A stretch of DNA of 64,000 bases, taken from positions 1-64,000 of the forward strand of contig CACKFY010000003.1 of the NCBI GenBank assembly GCA_902599495.1, read 5' to 3'. Positions 54,549-63,391 of this stretch are shown one piece after another. Every line of letters begins with the position of its first letter. The first letter of the stretch is position 1. A program made the position numbers and the translations under genes. This DNA is from an uncultured Pelagibacteraceae bacterium (lineage in GTDB: Bacteria; Pseudomonadota; Alphaproteobacteria; Pelagibacterales; Pelagibacteraceae). The notes under the pieces are model-generated. The model saw only the letters and a program-made list of their open reading frames with translations. It ran no database searches and was not told the DNA's origin.

Positions 54549-55525
54549 TGAATAAAAAAAACTACATAAAACTAGCAAGAAAATCTGCGGCTAAACAAAT
54601 TTCTGAGCTTAAAAAAATTAATAAAGTTTTTAATAGCTCTTTTGTCAGAGCTATTGAGTCAATTTATCAATGTAGAGGTAAGGTAATCTGTGCTGGAATA
54701 GGAAAATCAGGTTTGATTGCTAGAAAAGTTTCTGCAACTTTATCATCTGTAGGTATCTCATCATTTTTTTTAAGTCCCAGTGAAGCAAATCATGGTGATC
54801 TAGGGCAAATTGATAAGAAAGATTTACTATTAGTTTTCTCTTATTCTGGAAACACAACAGAACTTACCAGTATTTTAAAATATGCAAACAGATTTAATAT
54901 TAAGATAATCGGAGTTGCTTCAAAGCCAGATAGTACATTAATTAAGGCAAGTGATATTAAAATATTAATTCCAAGTGTAAAGGAAGCAGATCCCACAGGA
55001 ATGGTGCCGACATCAAGCACAAGTATAACTTTATTATTGGGTGACTGCTTAGCTGTAGCTTTAATGAATAAAATTAAATTTTCAAAAGAAAGGTTTAAAG
55101 TCTTTCATCCGGGTGGGAATATCGGTCAAGCTTTGCTTTTGGTAAAAGATATAATGGTTTCTGGCTCAAAAATTCCAAAAATAAAAATATCAAGCAATAT
55201 TAAAGAAGCTTCAAGTAAAATTACAAGATATAAACTTGGGTTAGCAATAGTTATGAAAAAAAATGTTGTTGCAGGTATTCTAACTGATGGAGACGCTAGA
55301 AGAAGTTTGCGGTATAACTTAAAATCTCAAAATCTAAAAAATATTATGACTTCAAAACCTATATTTATTTCAGAAAATTCTTCCGCTTCAAAGGCTTTGG
55401 CAATAATGAATAAAAAAAAAATTACGAGTCTTTTAGTTACTTCTGAAAAAAATTTAAATAATAAAAATAAAAAATTAAAGGGTATTGTTCATATTCATTC
55501 AATATTACAATATGGAATTAAATGA
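54548..55525 (+). CDS. kdsD: Arabinose-5-phosphate isomerase KdsD (KpsF/GutQ family)
   Basis: A 325-residue isomerase making arabinose-5-phosphate for Kdo. The SIS domain has KVICAGIGKSGLIARKVSAT and VFSYSGNTTEL (about residues 46-104), then the family block DPTGMVPTSSTS. Two CBS domains follow (DIMVSGSKIPK; GILTDGDARRSL). Linkage to lptC and lptB matches the usual Kdo/LPS-export gene group. It overlaps lptC by 4 bp. Confidence 0.94.
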   Translation: MNKKNYIKLARKSAAKQISELKKINKVFNSSFVRAIESIYQCRGKVICAGIGKSGLIARKVSATLSSVGISSFFLSPSEANHGDLGQIDKKDLLLVFSYSGNTTELTSILKYANRFNIKIIGVASKPDSTLIKASDIKILIPSVKEADPTGMVPTSSTSITLLLGDCLAVALMNKIKFSKERFKVFHPGGNIGQALLLVKDIMVSGSKIPKIKISSNIKEASSKITRYKLGLAIVMKKNVVAGILTDGDARRSLRYNLKSQNLKNIMTSKPIFISENSSASKALAIMNKKKITSLLVTSEKNLNNKNKKLKGIVHIHSILQYGIK

Positions 55526-56109
55526 GCTATAGAAAAAAGAGACTGCTTTTAATTCAAATTTTACTTTTTACAACGGCAATATTATTAATGTATATATTCT
55601 ATTATCAAGGTACTTCTAATGATAAGGAGGTAGAAAAAGTTGAGCTTAAAAACGAAGAATTGACAGGTGATAATTCTGCAAATTTTTTTGAGGATGTTGA
55701 ATACAGAGGTCTAGACGCGAACGGAAATAGATATTTACTAGAATCTGAAGTTGCGTCTTTTAATGATGATAAACCTGAGCTTATAGATATGATTGGTATG
55801 AATGCTACTTTTTACTTCAAGGATGGAAAAACACTTAAAGTTTCTGGAGATAAAGGGAAATATAATAATAAGACAAATGATATGTTGTTCAGAGATAATG
55901 TTGTCGTACTACAAGCAGATAATGAAATATTTGCTGATAATTTGGACTATTTTAATTTAAAAAAATTAATTAAAATATATGGTAACGTTAAAGGAAAAAG
56001 TTTAGATGGAAATTTTACTTCTGATATTTTAAACTTAAGTATTGAAGATCAAGCTGTTGAATTATTAATGAAAGATAATGAACAAGTAAAAATAAATCTA
56101 GAAAAATGA
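55522..56109 (+). CDS. lptC: LPS export periplasmic protein LptC
   Basis: A 195-residue bitopic protein. One N-terminal membrane helix (LLLIQILLFTTAILLMYIFYY) is followed by a periplasmic beta-jellyroll recognised by FEDVEYRGLDANGNRYLLES and the repeats GDKGKYNNKTNDMLFRDNV and YGNVKGKSLDG. It passes LPS from LptBFG to the periplasmic bridge. The usual next gene, lptA, is not here: lptB follows with a 4-bp overlap. Confidence 0.83.
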   Translation: MSYRKKRLLLIQILLFTTAILLMYIFYYQGTSNDKEVEKVELKNEELTGDNSANFFEDVEYRGLDANGNRYLLESEVASFNDDKPELIDMIGMNATFYFKDGKTLKVSGDKGKYNNKTNDMLFRDNVVVLQADNEIFADNLDYFNLKKLIKIYGNVKGKSLDGNFTSDILNLSIEDQAVELLMKDNEQVKINLEK

Positions 56110-56870
56110 AAAAAAGCTTTAAAATCATAAAATTCAAAAAATCAAAAACTCGATTTGAATTTCAAAATATAAGTAAATCATTTGATGGTCGGCCAATTTT
56201 AAAAAAAGTATCCATGAAAGTGTATCCAGGAGAAATAGTTGGATTATTAGGACCAAACGGTGCTGGAAAAACTACATTATTCAATATTGCAATTGGTGCG
56301 GAGAATGCAGACAACGGTAATATTTTAATTGACGGAAAATCTATAAAAGATATTCCTATTCATTTGAGATCAAAAAGTGGTTTGTCTTATTTACCTCAAA
56401 CAAGATCTCTTTTTGATAATCTAAGTGTATTTGATAATTTGCATGGACTAGTCCAGCTATTTGAAAAAGATAATAGTAAAGCTATAGAAAAAACTGAACA
56501 ATTACTTAACAATTTTAACCTTGTCCATCTTAGTGGATTAAAAGCTTCGGCATTGTCAGGAGGAGAAAGCAAAAGAGTTTTGTTGGCAAGATTAATGATT
56601 AGCAATCCTAAGATAGTTTTAATTGACGAATTATTCAGTTTTGTCGATCCAATTGTAATTCAAGAAATGCAAAAATATATTTTTCAGATACAATCACAAG
56701 GCGTAAGCTGTATCTTGACTGACCATAGTGTAAATACTTTATTCGAGACAACAGATCGTAATTATATGATGACTGACGGCCATATTGTTGCTGAGGGAAC
56801 TAAAAGTGAGTTACTAAAAAATTCAATAGCTATAAAGTCTTATTTTGGTCCAAGTTATAATAAGGATTAA
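56106..56870 (+). CDS. lptB: LPS export ABC ATPase LptB
   Basis: A 254-residue ATPase. Walker A is LLGPNGAGKTTLFNIAIG, the Q-loop is YLPQTRSLFDNLSV, the signature is LSGGESKRVLLARLM and Walker B is IVLIDELFSFVDP. The start ISKSFDGRPILKKVSMKVYP matches LptB. The family glutamate follows the Walker B Asp. It energises LPS extraction from the inner membrane with LptFG, which are not in the window. It overlaps lptC by 4 bp and aroA by one base. Confidence 0.92.
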   Translation: MKKSFKIIKFKKSKTRFEFQNISKSFDGRPILKKVSMKVYPGEIVGLLGPNGAGKTTLFNIAIGAENADNGNILIDGKSIKDIPIHLRSKSGLSYLPQTRSLFDNLSVFDNLHGLVQLFEKDNSKAIEKTEQLLNNFNLVHLSGLKASALSGGESKRVLLARLMISNPKIVLIDELFSFVDPIVIQEMQKYIFQIQSQGVSCILTDHSVNTLFETTDRNYMMTDGHIVAEGTKSELLKNSIAIKSYFGPSYNKD

Positions 56871-58219
56871 TGTCTTCTAAGAGCTTTTCATTAACTATAA
56901 AAGATAAGATTAAACCTTATAATAAAACTATAAAAGTGGACTCTGACAAGTCAATATCGATAAGATCCTTTTTATTTGGTTCTATAAGTAATGGAATCTC
57001 ATCAATAAGAAATGTTTTAGAGTCTGAAGACGTGTTTTCCACAATTAATTGTCTAAAAAAATTAGGAGTAAAAATTGTTTACAAAAAAAAACAAAATTAT
57101 CAAATTTTTGGTAAAGGTCTAGGTTCTTACAATATTAAAAGTAATTCAAAATTGAATTTTGGAAACTCTGGAACTTTAGCAAGGTTAATTTTGGGTATTA
57201 TCACATCAACACCAAATATGAATTTAATAGTTTCTGGTGATAAATCTCTAAATAAAAGAAATATGAAAAAGTTAATTCAATTAATGAATGAATTTGGAGC
57301 CGAGTTTTTTCCAAAAAAAAAATATTTTTTTCCACTCCGCGTTTTATCGTCAAATTACCCTATCGGTATAAATTATCAATCAGGTACTTCGGCTCAGCTT
57401 AAAAGTGCAGTCATATTAGCTGGTTTAAACTCTTACGGTTTAACTCAAATTATCGAAAAACAAAAAAGTAGAGACCATACTGAGAATATGTTGAAAAAAA
57501 ATAATAAAGCTATGAAAATTGTAAATAAAAAAAATAAAATTATTAAAGTTATTGGGAAGGAAAGTTTAGATAAGTTTTCAGTAGACGTGCCTGGTGATCC
57601 GTCATCTGCAGCTTTTTTTACAGCATTGACTTTGCTAAAAGAAAATTCTGTTCTTAAAATTAAAAATGTTGGACTTAATCCAACAAGAATTGGTTTTTAT
57701 GAATTATTAAAAAAAAGTGGAGCTAATATTAAATTTTTAAATATTAGAAAAGTTAATAACGAGAAAGTTGGAGATATTTTGGTTAAAAGCAGTAATTTAA
57801 AACCTTTAAGGGCCTCAAAAAATTACATAACTAGCACCATGGATGAGTATCCAATTTTATTTGTTATGTCAGCTTTGATTAAAGGCAAAAGTTATTTCTA
57901 TAATCTTTCAAGTCTCAAGAACAAAGAGAGCAATAGGGTGTTAGAAATGCAAAAAATTTTAAAACAGATAGGAATTTATTCAAAACTTAATAAAGATAAA
58001 TTATTTATTATAGGGAAGAATATTCATACAATTGCTTTAAATAAGGTTAAAGTTAACAATGTTTTCGATCATCGCATAGCAATGGCATCAGCGATACTAG
58101 CTTTACTAACAGGTGTCAAAATCGTTATAAATGGTTTTGATACAGTTAAAACATCATCTCCAAATTTTTTAAAAATAATAAAAACTCTAGGTGGAAAATT
58201 TGAAAAGAAAAAAAATTAA
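56870..58219 (+). CDS. aroA: 3-phosphoshikimate 1-carboxyvinyltransferase (EPSP synthase)
   Basis: A 449-residue enzyme of the shikimate pathway. The N-terminal DKSISIRSFLFGSISNG and LNFGNSGTLARLILGIIT bind shikimate-3-phosphate and PEP. QSGTSAQLKSAVILAGLNS, DPSSAAFFTALTLL, the catalytic MDEYPILFVM and the C-terminal DHRIAMASAIL are conserved. It feeds chorismate to pheA and the trp pathway. It overlaps lptB by one base and cmk by 29 bp. Confidence 0.95.
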   Translation: MSSKSFSLTIKDKIKPYNKTIKVDSDKSISIRSFLFGSISNGISSIRNVLESEDVFSTINCLKKLGVKIVYKKKQNYQIFGKGLGSYNIKSNSKLNFGNSGTLARLILGIITSTPNMNLIVSGDKSLNKRNMKKLIQLMNEFGAEFFPKKKYFFPLRVLSSNYPIGINYQSGTSAQLKSAVILAGLNSYGLTQIIEKQKSRDHTENMLKKNNKAMKIVNKKNKIIKVIGKESLDKFSVDVPGDPSSAAFFTALTLLKENSVLKIKNVGLNPTRIGFYELLKKSGANIKFLNIRKVNNEKVGDILVKSSNLKPLRASKNYITSTMDEYPILFVMSALIKGKSYFYNLSSLKNKESNRVLEMQKILKQIGIYSKLNKDKLFIIGKNIHTIALNKVKVNNVFDHRIAMASAILALLTGVKIVINGFDTVKTSSPNFLKIIKTLGGKFEKKKN

Positions 58220-58844
58220 ACAATTAGTTATTAGTTGCGACGGTGGGGCAGCAAGCGGTAAAACAACCGGTGCAAAGTTAGTATCAAAGAAATATAACCT
58301 TAAATTTCTCTCTTCAGGCCTACTCTACAGATATGTAAGTTATCTTTTGCTTAAATCAAAACCAAGAAATAAAATATTTTTTTTGGAAAAAAAATTTAAT
58401 AACTTAAATTATAATAAATTAAAAAAAATAAACTTACATACTCCTGAAATTTCAGAGTATAGTGCGATTATAGCAAAAAATAAGGACGTAAGAAAAATCT
58501 TAAAAAGATATCAAATAAAATTTTCAAAAAAATTTAAAAGCTGCTGTATTGAAGGTAGAGACATATCTACAAAAATTTTACCAAATTCAGATCTTAAATT
58601 TTATTTTATATGTAATATAAATACAGCAGCGCTTAGAAGATATAAAGAGCTTAAAAAAAAATCAAAAAATATTCGGCTAAAAGATGTAAAGCGAGCTTTA
58701 AGAAAACGAGATAGACTTGATAAACAGCGCAAAATTTCACCTTTACTTAAACATAGAGATTCGATAATTGTAAACACGCAAAAATTAAATAAAAAAGAAA
58801 TGGTTGAAAAAATGTCAAAACATATAGAGAATTTAATTAATTAA
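58191..58844 (+). CDS. cmk: Cytidylate kinase
   Basis: A 217-residue nucleotide kinase. The P-loop is SCDGGAASGKTTGAKLVSKK; GKTT replaces the usual GKGT. FLSSGLLYRYVSYL and the CMP-binding IEGRDISTKILPNSDLKFYF are recognisable, with the arginine-rich lid RRYKELKKKSKN. It phosphorylates CMP and dCMP. The start overlaps aroA by 29 bp; a TTG codon 9 bases later is an alternative. It precedes rpsA, the common order. Confidence 0.9.
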   Translation: MENLKRKKIKQLVISCDGGAASGKTTGAKLVSKKYNLKFLSSGLLYRYVSYLLLKSKPRNKIFFLEKKFNNLNYNKLKKINLHTPEISEYSAIIAKNKDVRKILKRYQIKFSKKFKSCCIEGRDISTKILPNSDLKFYFICNINTAALRRYKELKKKSKNIRLKDVKRALRKRDRLDKQRKISPLLKHRDSIIVNTQKLNKKEMVEKMSKHIENLIN

Positions 58845-58847
58845 ACT

Positions 58848-60578
58848 ATGCCTACTGAGCAAGATCAAAATCAATCGAATACAAACCCAAAGCATAAAGA
58901 ATTCCAAACTTTACTCGACGAAGATTTTAAAGAGAGAAAGCTTAAAGAGAATGAGATTATTAAAGCTACTGTTACTGAGATAACAAAAAATTTTGTAATT
59001 TGCGATCTAAGAGCCAAGCAAGAAGCTATGATCCCTATCGAAGAATTCAAAAATGATGGGGAACTTGATAAACTTAAAATTGGATCGGTAGTTAGCGTTT
59101 ATCTTGAAAGAATTGAGAGCTTTAAAGGTGAGATTGTTGTTTCAAGAGAGAAAGCGAGAAGAATGGTCGCCTGGAAACGAGTTCTGAAATTATTTGAAAC
59201 ACAAGAAGAGACCGTCGGCTATTTAAAAGGACGTGTCAAGGGAGGGATGGTTTGCGAAATCGACGGACTCCCGACGTTTATGCCCTCTTCACAAATCGAT
59301 CAGCGCCCAATGAAAAAAATTGATCACTTAATGAACGTTCCAATTAAAGTAATAATCACGCGGGTTGACTCTCAAAGAGGAAATGCCTGTTCAAGCAGAA
59401 GAGCGGTTCTTGAGAAAAGCAAAAATGCTGAGCTTAAAGAAGCTTTAAAAAATTTGAAAGAGGGAGACATTGTTGAAAATGCAAAAGTAAAAGCAACCAC
59501 GGACTGGGGAATATTTTTAGATATTGATGGTATAGACGCTTTATTACATGTATCCGATCTTTCATACGGTAGGGTTAAAAAACCATCCGATTTAGTGACG
59601 ATTGGCCAAAATTTAAAAGTTAAAATTACAAAAATAGACAAAACGACAAACAGAGTTTCAGCTTCTATCAAAGCTCTTACAGAAGACCCTTATGAAAACT
59701 TATCTAAAAAATTTAAGATAGGAGAGATATACGAGGGTACATGTACTAAATTAATGGACTACGGAGTTTTTGTAAAACTTGAAGAGGGTATAGAAGGATT
59801 AATCCATAATAGTGAGTTATCTTGGCAAAACAGAAATGTTCAACCTAGTAAAGTTTTGTCCCCTTCTCAAAATGTAAAGGTAAAAATAATTAATATAGAT
59901 AAGGATGCTAAAAGAATTTCTCTCTCTTATAAAGAAACTTTAGAAAATCCTTGGACAAGTGCGATGCAATCTGTTGGTAAAAAAGTAAAAGTAAAAATTA
60001 AGAACATAACTGACAAAGCTATATTTGGAGAGCTTGAGTCTGGCTTGATTGGAATGCTTCACTATAAAGAGATAAGTTTTGACGAAAAGCAAGAAAATCT
60101 AAATAAATATAAAAAAAACGAATTTATAGATGTAAAAATTATTGAAGTTAAAGATGAAAAAATAAGATTCTCAAAAAGAGCTTTGGATAAAGATCCTATG
60201 GATTGGTTTAAAGATAATAAAAAAAAAGTTGGAGATATTATCACTACAAGAATACACGAGGTTATGAAAACTGGTGTAAAAGTATCAGTAGATGAAGATA
60301 AAAAAATAATTGTTTCAATAAGAAAAGCTGACTTAGCAAAATCTTCAGCTGACGCGCGCCCAGAGATTTTCAGTCCAGGGAATCAGCTCGATAGTAAATT
60401 AGTGGAGCTCGATTTGGTGAAGCGCAAAATAAAATTAAGTGTTAAAGCAGCTCAAATAGATGAAGAAAAAAGTCTTGTTGCAAAATTTGGTGAGGGAGCA
60501 ACTAAATCTGGTGCCACATTAAAAGGTATATTTGAGAAAGCTTTAGGAAAAAAAAGTACTAAAAAAAAAGATAAGTAA
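58848..60578 (+). CDS. rpsA: 30S ribosomal protein S1
   Basis: A 576-residue protein of six S1 OB-fold repeats. Recognisable starts are KENEIIKATVTEITKNFVIC, GGMVCEIDGLPTFMPSSQID, TTDWGIFLDIDGIDALLHVS, CTKLMDYGVFVKLEEGIEGL, IFGELESGLIGMLHYKEI and EVMKTGVKVSVDEDKKIIVS. S1 binds mRNA upstream of the start codon. Given many genes here with no SD, S1-dependent or leaderless initiation would matter (inference). The ihfB start follows directly after the stop. Confidence 0.96.
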   Translation: MPTEQDQNQSNTNPKHKEFQTLLDEDFKERKLKENEIIKATVTEITKNFVICDLRAKQEAMIPIEEFKNDGELDKLKIGSVVSVYLERIESFKGEIVVSREKARRMVAWKRVLKLFETQEETVGYLKGRVKGGMVCEIDGLPTFMPSSQIDQRPMKKIDHLMNVPIKVIITRVDSQRGNACSSRRAVLEKSKNAELKEALKNLKEGDIVENAKVKATTDWGIFLDIDGIDALLHVSDLSYGRVKKPSDLVTIGQNLKVKITKIDKTTNRVSASIKALTEDPYENLSKKFKIGEIYEGTCTKLMDYGVFVKLEEGIEGLIHNSELSWQNRNVQPSKVLSPSQNVKVKIINIDKDAKRISLSYKETLENPWTSAMQSVGKKVKVKIKNITDKAIFGELESGLIGMLHYKEISFDEKQENLNKYKKNEFIDVKIIEVKDEKIRFSKRALDKDPMDWFKDNKKKVGDIITTRIHEVMKTGVKVSVDEDKKIIVSIRKADLAKSSADARPEIFSPGNQLDSKLVELDLVKRKIKLSVKAAQIDEEKSLVAKFGEGATKSGATLKGIFEKALGKKSTKKKDK

Positions 60579-60860
60579 TTGTCGAAGATTGAAATTTTAA
60601 AAATATTAAAAAATAAACATCCTGAAATTACAAATAAATATCTCGAAAAAATCTTTGATGTTTTTATTGAAAGTATCTCACAGAATCTGGTGGATAAGAA
60701 ATCTTTAGAAATTAGATCTTTTGGAACATTTTTTGTAAAAGAAATTAAAGAAAAAAAACAAGCCAGAAATCCAAAAACTGGTGAAATTATATATATTCCA
60801 AAAAGGAATAAAATAAGATTTAGGGCTAGTAAAAGACTTAAAGAACTAATAAATAAATAA
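60579..60860 (+). CDS. ihfB: Integration host factor beta subunit (HU/IHF family), TTG start
   Basis: A 93-residue DNA-bending protein. The arm RNPKTGEIIYIPKRNKIRFRASKRLKE and LEIRSFGTFFVKE are diagnostic. It opens with TTG directly after the rpsA stop (TAATTG); no ATG is available in place, and the family start aligns with MSKIEILKIL. Position after rpsA is the standard location of ihfB. It binds DNA with IhfA, encoded elsewhere. Confidence 0.91.
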   Translation: MSKIEILKILKNKHPEITNKYLEKIFDVFIESISQNLVDKKSLEIRSFGTFFVKEIKEKKQARNPKTGEIIYIPKRNKIRFRASKRLKELINK

Positions 60861-60862
60861 GT

Positions 60863-61552
60863 ATGAGAAATATTTTTATTGCTTGCGATACCAGCAGTGT
60901 TCCAAAAATAAAATCAATTATAAAAAAAACACAAATTAAAATTAAAGGATACAAAATAGGTTATAAATTTGGATTAGAATTTTTTTATTCTATTAAAGGT
61001 CGTCAGGTCATATCGAAACTAAAGAATAAAATTATTTTTTTAGATTTAAAACTCAATGATATTGGAAATACGTGTGCTGCTGCAATCAAATCATTAAAAG
61101 ATTTAAAAAATATAAATTATCTTACAGTTCATGCTAATTCTGGAGAGGCTACACTTAAATCTGTTGTTAAGGCAACTAGGAAGTATAATAAAAAAATTCG
61201 TGTAATCGCAATAACAGTTCTTACAAGTATTTCGAATGCAAATATAAAAAAAATTGGGCATACTAGATCTATAAAAGATCTTGTTAAGAAACAAACTCTT
61301 TTAGCTAAAGCATGTGGTTGCCATGGAATTGTTTGTGCTGGCTCAGATACAAAGTTTGTTAAAAAAATTTTCAAAAAAGAAATCATTGTGCCTGGTATTA
61401 GACTTAAAGGTGACAGTGTTGGAGATCAAAAAAGGGTTAGTGGTCCTAAAGAAGCTTTTTCAAATGGAGCAACATCAATTGTAGTTGGCCGTTCAATTAC
61501 TAAAAATAATATTAGAAAAAATATTAAGAGATTAATTAAAGAATTAAAGTAA
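60863..61552 (+). CDS. pyrF: Orotidine 5'-phosphate decarboxylase
   Basis: A 229-residue TIM-barrel enzyme forming UMP. The catalytic D-K-x-x-D array is FLDLKLNDIGNT (about residues 55-66), with Asn replacing the common His and Gly replacing Pro in HDIPNT. The phosphate gripper is VPGIRLKGDSVGDQKRV then IVVGRSIT. It lies between ihfB and trpF, and shares one base with trpF. Confidence 0.88.
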   Translation: MRNIFIACDTSSVPKIKSIIKKTQIKIKGYKIGYKFGLEFFYSIKGRQVISKLKNKIIFLDLKLNDIGNTCAAAIKSLKDLKNINYLTVHANSGEATLKSVVKATRKYNKKIRVIAITVLTSISNANIKKIGHTRSIKDLVKKQTLLAKACGCHGIVCAGSDTKFVKKIFKKEIIVPGIRLKGDSVGDQKRVSGPKEAFSNGATSIVVGRSITKNNIRKNIKRLIKELK

Positions 61553-62166
61553 TGCGTATTAAAATTTGCGGTTTAAATCCAATTAGGGATGTTCAAATTT
61601 GTATTGACCTTAAAGTTGATTTTCTAGGATTTGTTTTTTACAAAAAATCACCCAGAAACGTAAATTTAACCGAAGTTAAAAATCTTCTTAATTATAATAA
61701 GCAAAAATCATCTTTTGTTGCTGTTACTGTTGATCCCACTGATGATTTTATTAATAAAACTATACTAAATCATTTTGATTATATTCAACTACACGGAAAT
61801 GAAACAAATGAAAGAGTAAAAGAGATTAAATCTATGGGATTAAAAGTAATTAAAGCTATAAAAATTAAAGAGGAGTCTGACATTGTCAACCATAAAAAAT
61901 ATGTTGAGGCTGATATAATTTTATTTGATACTCCTGGTATGGAGAAGTCAATCGAGTTTCCAAAAAGTTTAATTTCAAAACTTCCTAAAGGTGAGAAGTA
62001 CGCACTTGCTGGATCTGTCTCAGTGGAAAATATAGAAAATATAGCAAAATTAGGAGTTTCTTTTTGTGATTTATCAAGCAGTTTGGAAATAGATAGGCAA
62101 ATAGGATACAAAGATCATCAAAAAATAGAAAAATTTGTAAATAAAGTAAATGAGCTTAAAAATTAA
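61552..62166 (+). CDS. trpF: Phosphoribosylanthranilate isomerase, divergent
   Basis: A 204-residue TIM barrel at the trpF locus. The catalytic Cys6 in IKICGLNPIRDVQ and Asp126 in ILFDTPG are kept, as are KKSPRNV and YIQLHGNE. The phosphate-binding elements are altered: the usual LAGGL reads LAGSVSVENI (about residues 152-161), SSGVE reads SSSLE (175-179), and the PGGNG/FDW loop after Asp126 is missing or shortened. The normal role is the third step of tryptophan synthesis. It overlaps trpB by 17 bp. Confidence 0.83.
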   Translation: MRIKICGLNPIRDVQICIDLKVDFLGFVFYKKSPRNVNLTEVKNLLNYNKQKSSFVAVTVDPTDDFINKTILNHFDYIQLHGNETNERVKEIKSMGLKVIKAIKIKEESDIVNHKKYVEADIILFDTPGMEKSIEFPKSLISKLPKGEKYALAGSVSVENIENIAKLGVSFCDLSSSLEIDRQIGYKDHQKIEKFVNKVNELKN

Positions 62167-63391
62167 AAAAGGAATACCTTTAATAGACCAACACGATAAA
62201 AATGGAATGTGGGGTGGAAAATTTGGTGGAAATTTTGTTCCTGAAACACTTAAAAAACCTATAGAAGATTTAGAAAAACTATTTTCAAAACTTAGAAAAG
62301 ACAAAAGTTTTGTTAAAGAAAGAGACTATTATTTCGAAAACTATGTAGGCGCTCCAACTCCCCTAATACCATTAAATCAATTGACTGATTATTTAGGTGG
62401 AGCTCAAATATGGGCTAAAGTGGTGTCTGAGAATCCTGGTACAGCTCATAAAATCTACAATGCAATTGTTCATTGCTTAATAGCAAAAAGAGCAGGGAAA
62501 AAGTTTGTTTGTGGTGACACGGGAGCAGGTATGGCCGGAAAGACACTTGCTATGGTCGCTAAAAAATTTGGTTTGAAGTGTAAAATTTTTATGGGCGTAA
62601 AAGATATTAAAAGACAAAAACCTAATGTAGATGCTATGAAAAAATTTGGAGCTGAAGTAGTTCCTGTTACCTCAGGAAGTCAAACTCTAATTGATGCAGT
62701 CAGTGAGTGCATGAGATACTGGGTGGCCAACTGTTTAGAGTCTCATCTAGTTGTAGGCAGCACAGTCGGACCAAATATCTTTGTAAAGATATGCGGATAT
62801 TCAACTTCTCAAATTTCTAGAGAGCTTATAGTTCAAATTAAAGATGAATTTGGAAAAATTCCAAGACGATTAAAGCTTTTGAATGTATGTGGAGGTGGCT
62901 CGTCAAGTTATGGATTTTGGAGTTCATTTATGGATTACGACAAAAAACAAGTTGAATTTGTGGGAATAGAAGCTGGTGGTCCTAAAAAAAGTAAATTACA
63001 TGCAGCACCTCTCACTAATAATTCTAAAATTGGAATTTTACATGGAGCAGCTCAATATGTTATCCAAGATAAAGATGGTCAGATAGGTCTGACAGATTCA
63101 ATAAGTGCTGGACTCGACTATAGTGGAATTTCTCCGCTTCATTGTTTTTTGAAAGATACAAAACGTGCGAGATATACCTCTGCAACTGATGAAGAAGCAC
63201 TTAGTGCCTTTAAATTAGTTTCTAGTATGGAAAATATTTCACCTTCACTTGAACCAGCTCATGCTTTTGCTGAAGCAATAAAAATTGCGCCTAAACTAAG
63301 TAAAGATACAATAATTGTGGTGAACAGTTGTGGCGACAGCCTAAAAGATAGAGATATAATTAAACAACGATTAGGTTCATACGTAAGATGA
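62150..63391 (+). CDS. trpB: Tryptophan synthase beta subunit, strongly divergent active site
   Basis: A 413-residue fold-type II PLP enzyme. The PLP lysine is Lys101 in GTAHKIYN, and GGKFGGNFVPETL and ISAGLDYSG are conserved. Compared with Salmonella TrpB, KREDL-H-GAHK reads KVVSENPGTAHK, E109 is Asp123 (DTGAGMAG for ETGAGQHG), K167 is Ile181, HPYP after GP is lost, GGGSN is GGGSS, and S377 is Cys394 (NSCG). The family joins serine and indole. Position between trpF and trpA supports orthology, but the chemistry may have changed. Confidence 0.82.
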   Translation: MSLKIKKGIPLIDQHDKNGMWGGKFGGNFVPETLKKPIEDLEKLFSKLRKDKSFVKERDYYFENYVGAPTPLIPLNQLTDYLGGAQIWAKVVSENPGTAHKIYNAIVHCLIAKRAGKKFVCGDTGAGMAGKTLAMVAKKFGLKCKIFMGVKDIKRQKPNVDAMKKFGAEVVPVTSGSQTLIDAVSECMRYWVANCLESHLVVGSTVGPNIFVKICGYSTSQISRELIVQIKDEFGKIPRRLKLLNVCGGGSSSYGFWSSFMDYDKKQVEFVGIEAGGPKKSKLHAAPLTNNSKIGILHGAAQYVIQDKDGQIGLTDSISAGLDYSGISPLHCFLKDTKRARYTSATDEEALSAFKLVSSMENISPSLEPAHAFAEAIKIAPKLSKDTIIVVNSCGDSLKDRDIIKQRLGSYVR

